Part shown: one piece after another, positions 59,564-64,000 of the stretch
Numbering within the stretch: position 1 is the stretch's first letter
Layout of the letters: the number at the start of each line of letters is the position of its first letter
Source: Cycas panzhihuaensis
Taxonomy: Eukaryota; Cycadophyta
Assembly: GCA_023213395.1 (NCBI GenBank)
Contig: CM041465.1
Span: 88,605,741-88,669,740, forward strand
DNA: 64,000 nucleotides
Direction of reading: 5' to 3'
The notes under the pieces: model-generated
Told to the model about the DNA's origin: nothing
Database searches by the model: none
Seen by the model: the letters and a program-made list of their open reading frames with translations, nothing else
Position numbers and translations under genes: made by a program

Positions 59564-60222
59564 TGATAACAATGTTTTGGAGGCTGAGATTTTGATAGGT
59601 TGGCACCATGGTTTCTCCCCCAAACTTCCTTGGGGGGTTCTAAAGGGGGCAGAGGCCCCCTTGGCCAAGGGCTATGAGGGGTATTGGAACCACACCTCCC
59701 CCCTGCAAAGAGGGGGTTCAGAGGTGATAGTGCCTAACCCAAAAAGCTAGCACTAAAAAGCATACTAAATTGTAAAGAGAATCAAGATCATTTACTCAAA
59801 ATACCCTAGATTCTATGGTTGAGATTTGTGCCTTATATAACTCTCTCATATAGCCTGATTTAGGGTGTTTTTTCATTATGTTGATGGTGTTCGATTATTG
59901 GATATACTGTGAAGAGTTGGGTAGCTAGTTGTTGTTGTTGTTAGCATTCTGCTACAGATTATGTATATTTATCCATTCTTTAATAATAAAGATCAATACC
60001 TTTCCCATGTGGATATTTTCCTAACACACCGCTAGGGTTTTACCATATTATATTGGGTGTAAATGTGATGTTTTAGATTTTTAATTCATTTTATTATATT
60101 ATCTCTAGTTTAAAAACTTGCATGTTAAATTTTAGTTTTGATTTCTGTAACTAGTTACAAAATAGTTTGGATCTTGGTGGTGGTTTCAGGTTATTAGGAC
60201 CTTGTCTTCTCAATAATTATCA
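59564..60222 (+). mobile_element. E12: solo LTR inserted in E11 reverse transcriptase
   Basis: A 659-bp block begins TGATAACAATG and ends ATAATTATCA, giving TG...CA ends and an inverted pair TGATAA/TTATCA. It has no internal coding region, and the E11 protein resumes right after it (DNIKIDPKK), so it is a solo LTR. Flanks taatg and caagg are a poor but possible target duplication. It has a TATA-like cttatataact near 59,835, an AATAAAG-type signal near 59,985, and a local G/C-rich part (59,610-59,720) with two perfect hairpins. The strand was chosen from the order of these signals. Confidence 0.75.
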
Positions 60223-60289
60223 CAAGGGATAACATTAAGATAGACCCTAAGAAGATTTAAGCCATCGTCAATTGATTAATACTAAAGAA
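60223..60289 (+). pseudogene. E11 reverse transcriptase remnant, continuation
   Basis: The frame GAT-AAC-ATT-AAG gives DNIKIDPKKI-stop-AIVN-stop-LILKN, the gypsy block 'V-x-x-D-P-x-K-I-x-A-I-x-x-W-P-x-P-x-N' just after the Y-x-D-D region. It continues the protein broken at 59,563, and is cut again at 60,290 by the LTR of E13. The rest of E11 pol is missing from the window. Confidence 0.85.
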
Positions 60290-60640
60290 TGTATTAACAT
60301 GGTAGTTCTTTGTTAAGCAACTAAGTTAATATTAATATGGTTTAACTAATGGTGATTAGCAAAAAGATGCAAAGAATTCAAAAGGTCAAGTGACACCTCT
60401 TAGAAGAGTATAAAATCCTTGAGCCCTTATATCTTCAATACATCATGTATCAAATCATTGTGAAACAATCAATGTGATCCACAAAGGATCTTTTATGGTG
60501 GGTTCTTTCTTGAAAGAGTTTTTTCCACGTAAATCCTATATACTATGCATTTGTATTATGTGTGTATCTTTCTATTACTTGCTATATATGGTTAAAGATT
60601 TTATAGATGGGAACATACATATATAATTTCATATTCTCCA
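60290..60640 (+). repeat. E13 5' LTR (family A)
   Basis: It starts TGTATTAACATGG and ends ATTCTCCA. It aligns with the E3 LTR (16,763-17,174), with an internal deletion of about 60 bases. Primer-site sequence TGGTATCAGAGT follows at 60,644-60,655. Confidence 0.8.
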
Positions 60641-60655
60641 ATATGGTATCAGAGT

Positions 60656-62040
60656 TGTAGGGTCCTATAAATCTAAGGTCAAACATTAGACAGAGTAGTG
60701 AGATCGTTGGTTGCTGGGTGAAGCCATTAAATCTAGGACTTCTCTTGAGGATCCATCAACTCCAACAATGTGCAGAAGTAGGTACAGTAGATTAGTGGTG
60801 TGTGAAGAAGTAAAAATCACTAATCAATAAAGAAAAAGGATCAGTTGTGGTCAATATTCAAACATGCAAGCCACAAATGTAGAAAGAGGTGGCTTGTTAG
60901 GGGTGATCCAAAACCTGTTAGTAAATAAACATATTACAAGATCCAATAGAAGTGCATACTAATGGAGATCAAAGAATATTAAGGATAGTCATGCCTATAT
61001 ACATGTGAATCGATTACAACTCTCATCAAAATACCCTAAAATCAATGGAATAAGCCTGTTGTTAGCTACTGCTTGCTATCAAACCCCTTCTTAGCACCTA
61101 TGGACATGATTGGAGCCTATATTGGTGTTTTTCTATCTATACATAAGTGTTGGAATGAGTGTACAATAGTAGAAGTTTGTATTTCTATTAAGGAAAACTA
61201 CTTCATTAAAGAGTTTTCATATTTATGAGAATATTCGTGACTTATATGTGTGAGTAAAGCTTGGAACAATCATATTAAGGTTGGCTAGGTACTTATACAC
61301 ATTGGCTAAGCATGTTTAGAGGTGGTTGGGCTATGTTTGGGTTACATACTAGTCATACAAGTGAGTGTAGACCCGTAATAGCCATGGTTGGTCTAGCCAT
61401 TGATAGTGCCTATTGCGGTAGCTGTGCCTCTCAAGATCATACATATGCAACTTTTGATTTTATTTTTCAGTGATTTTTACTAAGGTTGATACTTAGTAAA
61501 TAATATTATCACTTGTGCCTTTTATTCTCAATACATGGGTTAAGTGAAGAGGTATCAGGATGTAATGGAAAGTCATAACTCTTAGAATATACCTTTTGGT
61601 ATATTCCTCTCAATATAAATTTATAAAAAGGCCCTTTTTTCCATTGATATTATACCATGTTTCATAGTGTAAAGTACTTTAAGGTTATTTAAAGTATTCT
61701 TGACACATTTTGAGCACGAATTGATGAGAATTTTTTTTTTTTTTTTGCTTAGAAATTATGCATTATTATTGTGAGAAGTTATCCTAAGTTCTTGGAGCAC
61801 ACTATTAAGTGACTTAAGGGTTATTTTTTAGACTTTTTAAGTATATTTAAGGGTGCTTATGGCTATTAGTGAGGGGAGAATAGTCAATGAACTACCTAAG
61901 GCATGTATAGTTAGTGTTTAGAGTATCCCCAAAGTGTGTGCTTAAGCTAGAGGAGACAACAATGGTGCAATTTTGTCTAGAAGGTCTATTAGACAATTGT
62001 TTGGGATTTTATTGACTCGTGTTGAAGCATATTTCTTGAG
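60656..62040 (+). mobile_element. E13 leader
   Basis: About 1.4 kb between primer-binding site and Gag with no recognised domain and stops in all frames. It contains a run of about 16 T near 61,731-61,746. Confidence 0.6.
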
Positions 62041-62860
62041 ATGCAACACATTATATCGAAGGTTATCTTTAATGGTAATAATTTCAACAAGTGGAAGGCT
62101 AATATGGAGTTTGTTTTAATGGTGAATCAACTCTAGCGTATCATTAAGGTAAAGGTGGACTCAATTCTATTAGATCATAAAGAGTTTGTTCAACTTGAAG
62201 AGAAGAAGTTAATGGTCATGGGATTACTAAAATTATCACTAATGCCAATCCAAAAAGTTTTTGTTCACAATCTAGAAGAACTAGATAAAATTTGGATAAA
62301 ACTATGTGAAACCTTTGAGAAAAAAAAGATGAATAAATATCTTACTCTGATGTTGGAGTTACTCAATTCACGTGTGAAAGATGAGAACAATATCAACTCC
62401 TACCTGAATAGAATTATAAACTTAGAGAATAAACTAGAAGAACTCAAGTAGAATTTGATCGACAATGCATTGTTGTTTGTTATAATTATGTTGAAACTAC
62501 CAACTATATTCGTCACTTTTCAACCCATATAGGGTAGAGATAAGGTGATGGAGGCATAAGTTTTTTATACCCTTAAAAACCTTATTCTAGTGGAGGATTC
62601 CAAGTTAACATATCATAGTATGCTTAGACATTCTGAATCAAGTAGGACCTAGCCATGAAGACTCAAAGGAAGGAGGTCACTCAAGAGGAGAAGCTCACAT
62701 ATATGTCTAAAGAAAGTTCACAGGAAAAGAAGAAATTCAATGGGAAATACAATTATTGTAAGAAGGATGGTCACAAAGAGAAGAACTATTAGCTTAAGAG
62801 ATATGACAAGTGCAAAGTAAGCTAGGATAATAAAGGAAAGAGCATTGTTACTCATTATTT
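62041..62860 (+). pseudogene. E13 copia Gag remnant with zinc knuckle (family A)
   Basis: Starting at ATG 62,041 the frame reads MQHIISKVIFNGNNFNKWKA, a normal copia Gag N-terminus, with one TAG before the open stretch 62,155-62,451 (LDKIWIKLCETFEKKKMNKY, then LTLMLELLNSRVKDENN). This is the UBN2-type Gag body. The zinc knuckle at about 62,735-62,795 reads Y-N-Y-C-K-K-D-G-H-K-E-K-N-Y, with the first and last Cys changed to Tyr. The E5 Gag has nearly the same sequence. Stops at Gln/Trp codons make it inactive. Confidence 0.9.
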
Positions 62861-62879
62861 CAGAGCAAAAACCTTATCA

Positions 62880-64000
62880 ACCAAGTCAAATTAGAGAGAT
62901 TATTAGATTCTTGACTCTAGAGCACAGAAGCATATCTCTTACCAAAAGTGTAACTTTGATACAGTAAATAAAATCATAATAGTGCCAAAGTCATCCTTGG
63001 AGATGCTTGAGTATTACTGATAGAAGGTATCAACAAAGTATCCATTATAGGTGGTAAGTTTACTAGGGTATACTATATACCCAAGATGTAGTTGAACCTT
63101 CTTTCAGCCTAGGAGATCTACAAACAAGGTACGAAGGTGGAGTTATACCATGATAGATGCTTAATTAAGGATCTGAAGTAGAACTTCTCTATCATTACTA
63201 CTAGAAAAGTCAAAGACAACTTTTGGGTATTGAGAAATTTCAACCTTAGAGAAGTCTTATGTCTTTGTCACTATTTTTAATGATATGAGTAAACTTTGGC
63301 ATAATCACCTAGGACATCTTAACTATAGGAATATTGCACTACTAAAGAGGTTAAAAATGGTAGAACGATTACCATCAAATTCATGTTCAGATGGTGTTTG
63401 TGAAGGGTGTATATATAATAAGTATCACTACTATCTTTTTGCTCAAGATAATGTCTAGAGAGCTAAGGAAAAGTAAGAGCTTATGCATTCAGATATAATA
63501 GGACCACTCCCAAACCCTTTAGTATCAGGAGTTAGTTACACCCTTGTGTTTGTAGATTATTATACTAGGAAGGCCTAGGTATACTTTCTCAAGAATAAGT
63601 CAAATGTATTTGATCACTTCTGTGACTGGAAAGTGATGGTGGAAAATGAAAGTGATAAGAAAATTAAGTTATTAAGAAGTGATAATGGCAAGGAATATGA
63701 CAATCATATATTTAATTAGTTCTATCATGATCATGGTATAAAACAGGAATTTATAATCTCATATAGCCTATAATAGAATGGAGTTGATAAAAGAAAAAAC
63801 CATACCATAATAGAGATGACTAGGTATATGGTACATGCTAAAAACCTACCATTGATGTTTTAGGCAAAGGTTGTGGTGACTGTTGTATATATTTTGAATA
63901 GGATACCCACTTAGCTAGTTTATAACATGACCCCTAAAAAAAATGGACCAGTCAAAAGCATGCTATTAACCATTTGAGAAATTTTGGGTGTATTAGATAT
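62880..64000 (+). pseudogene. E13 copia protease and integrase remnant (runs off window)
   Basis: The protease loop is ILDSRAQKHISYQKCNF at about 62,908 (family D-S-G-A; Gly and Ala positions changed). The pre-integrase finger is LWHNHLGHLNYRNIALLKRL (63,295) and VCEGCIYNKYHYY (63,397). The integrase core gives HSDIIGPLPNPLVSG (first Asp, 63,487), LVFVDYYTRKA, LLRSDNGKEYDN (second Asp, 63,675) and GVDKRKNHTIIEMTRYMV at 63,783, where the position of the catalytic Glu reads Asp-Lys. Reverse transcriptase lies beyond 64,000. Confidence 0.88.

Noticed and set aside
1-64000. CRISPR arrays, tRNA or rRNA genes, bacterial operons
   Set aside because: No regularly spaced short repeats with unique spacers, no cloverleaf or rRNA core text, and no ribosome-binding-site-led ORFs were seen; the content is plant retroelement sequence.

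Overview
The window looks like intergenic DNA from a large plant nuclear genome. By eye it is very AT-rich (roughly 30% G+C) and poor in CpG, and I find no intact host gene, RNA gene or CRISPR array. Almost everything recognisable is a decayed LTR retrotransposon, mostly Ty1/copia and some Ty3/gypsy, with stops (often TAG) where the family has Gln or Trp. That pattern fits long-term loss of methylated cytosine. A gymnosperm with a strongly deaminated genome, such as a gnetophyte like Welwitschia, would fit the composition and the style of the LRR gene fragment, but this is inference and I cannot name a species.

Layout. 1-10,938: tandem minus-strand copia array (E1) with two LTRs of about 0.29 kb (1,529-1,817 and 10,642-10,938), its reverse transcriptase cut by a plus-strand gypsy piece at about 1,831-4,924. 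10,939-14,109: minus-strand LTR element E2 with no recognisable coding. 14,110-17,174: 3' half of a plus-strand copia of family A (E3) with its 3' LTR. 18,285-36,157: two plus-strand LTRs of one family (E4) enclosing two copia insertions, E5 on the minus strand (19,624-25,666) and E6 on the plus strand (26,127-34,595). E6 is the most complete element, with two LTRs and a 5-bp target duplication. 37,248-40,753: a compact 3.5-kb LTR element (E7) carrying a broken leucine-rich-repeat receptor gene, the only host-gene-derived sequence I recognise. 41,619-48,183: minus-strand copia E8 with both LTRs. About 48,680-55,035: E9, an LTR element with a gag-like remnant and an open acidic ORF but no recognised pol. 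55,120-56,940: minus-strand copia 3' half (E10). 56,985-60,289: plus-strand gypsy (E11) whose reverse transcriptase is split by a 659-bp, locally G/C-rich solo LTR (E12). 60,290-64,000: plus-strand family A copia (E13) running off the right edge.

How the parts relate. E3, E5 and E13 have related gag or integrase, so one copia lineage has colonised the window on both strands. Two LTRs (1,529 and 35,860) carry a polypurine tract on one side and a primer-binding site on the other, a sign of tandem elements sharing an LTR. Several copia elements have long non-coding leaders (about 0.9-3.5 kb) between primer-binding site and gag. Insertion order can be read from the nesting: E6 and probably E5 entered E4; the gypsy piece entered E1; E12 and E13 entered E11. 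All boundaries were found by eye and most are good to about 5-50 bases.
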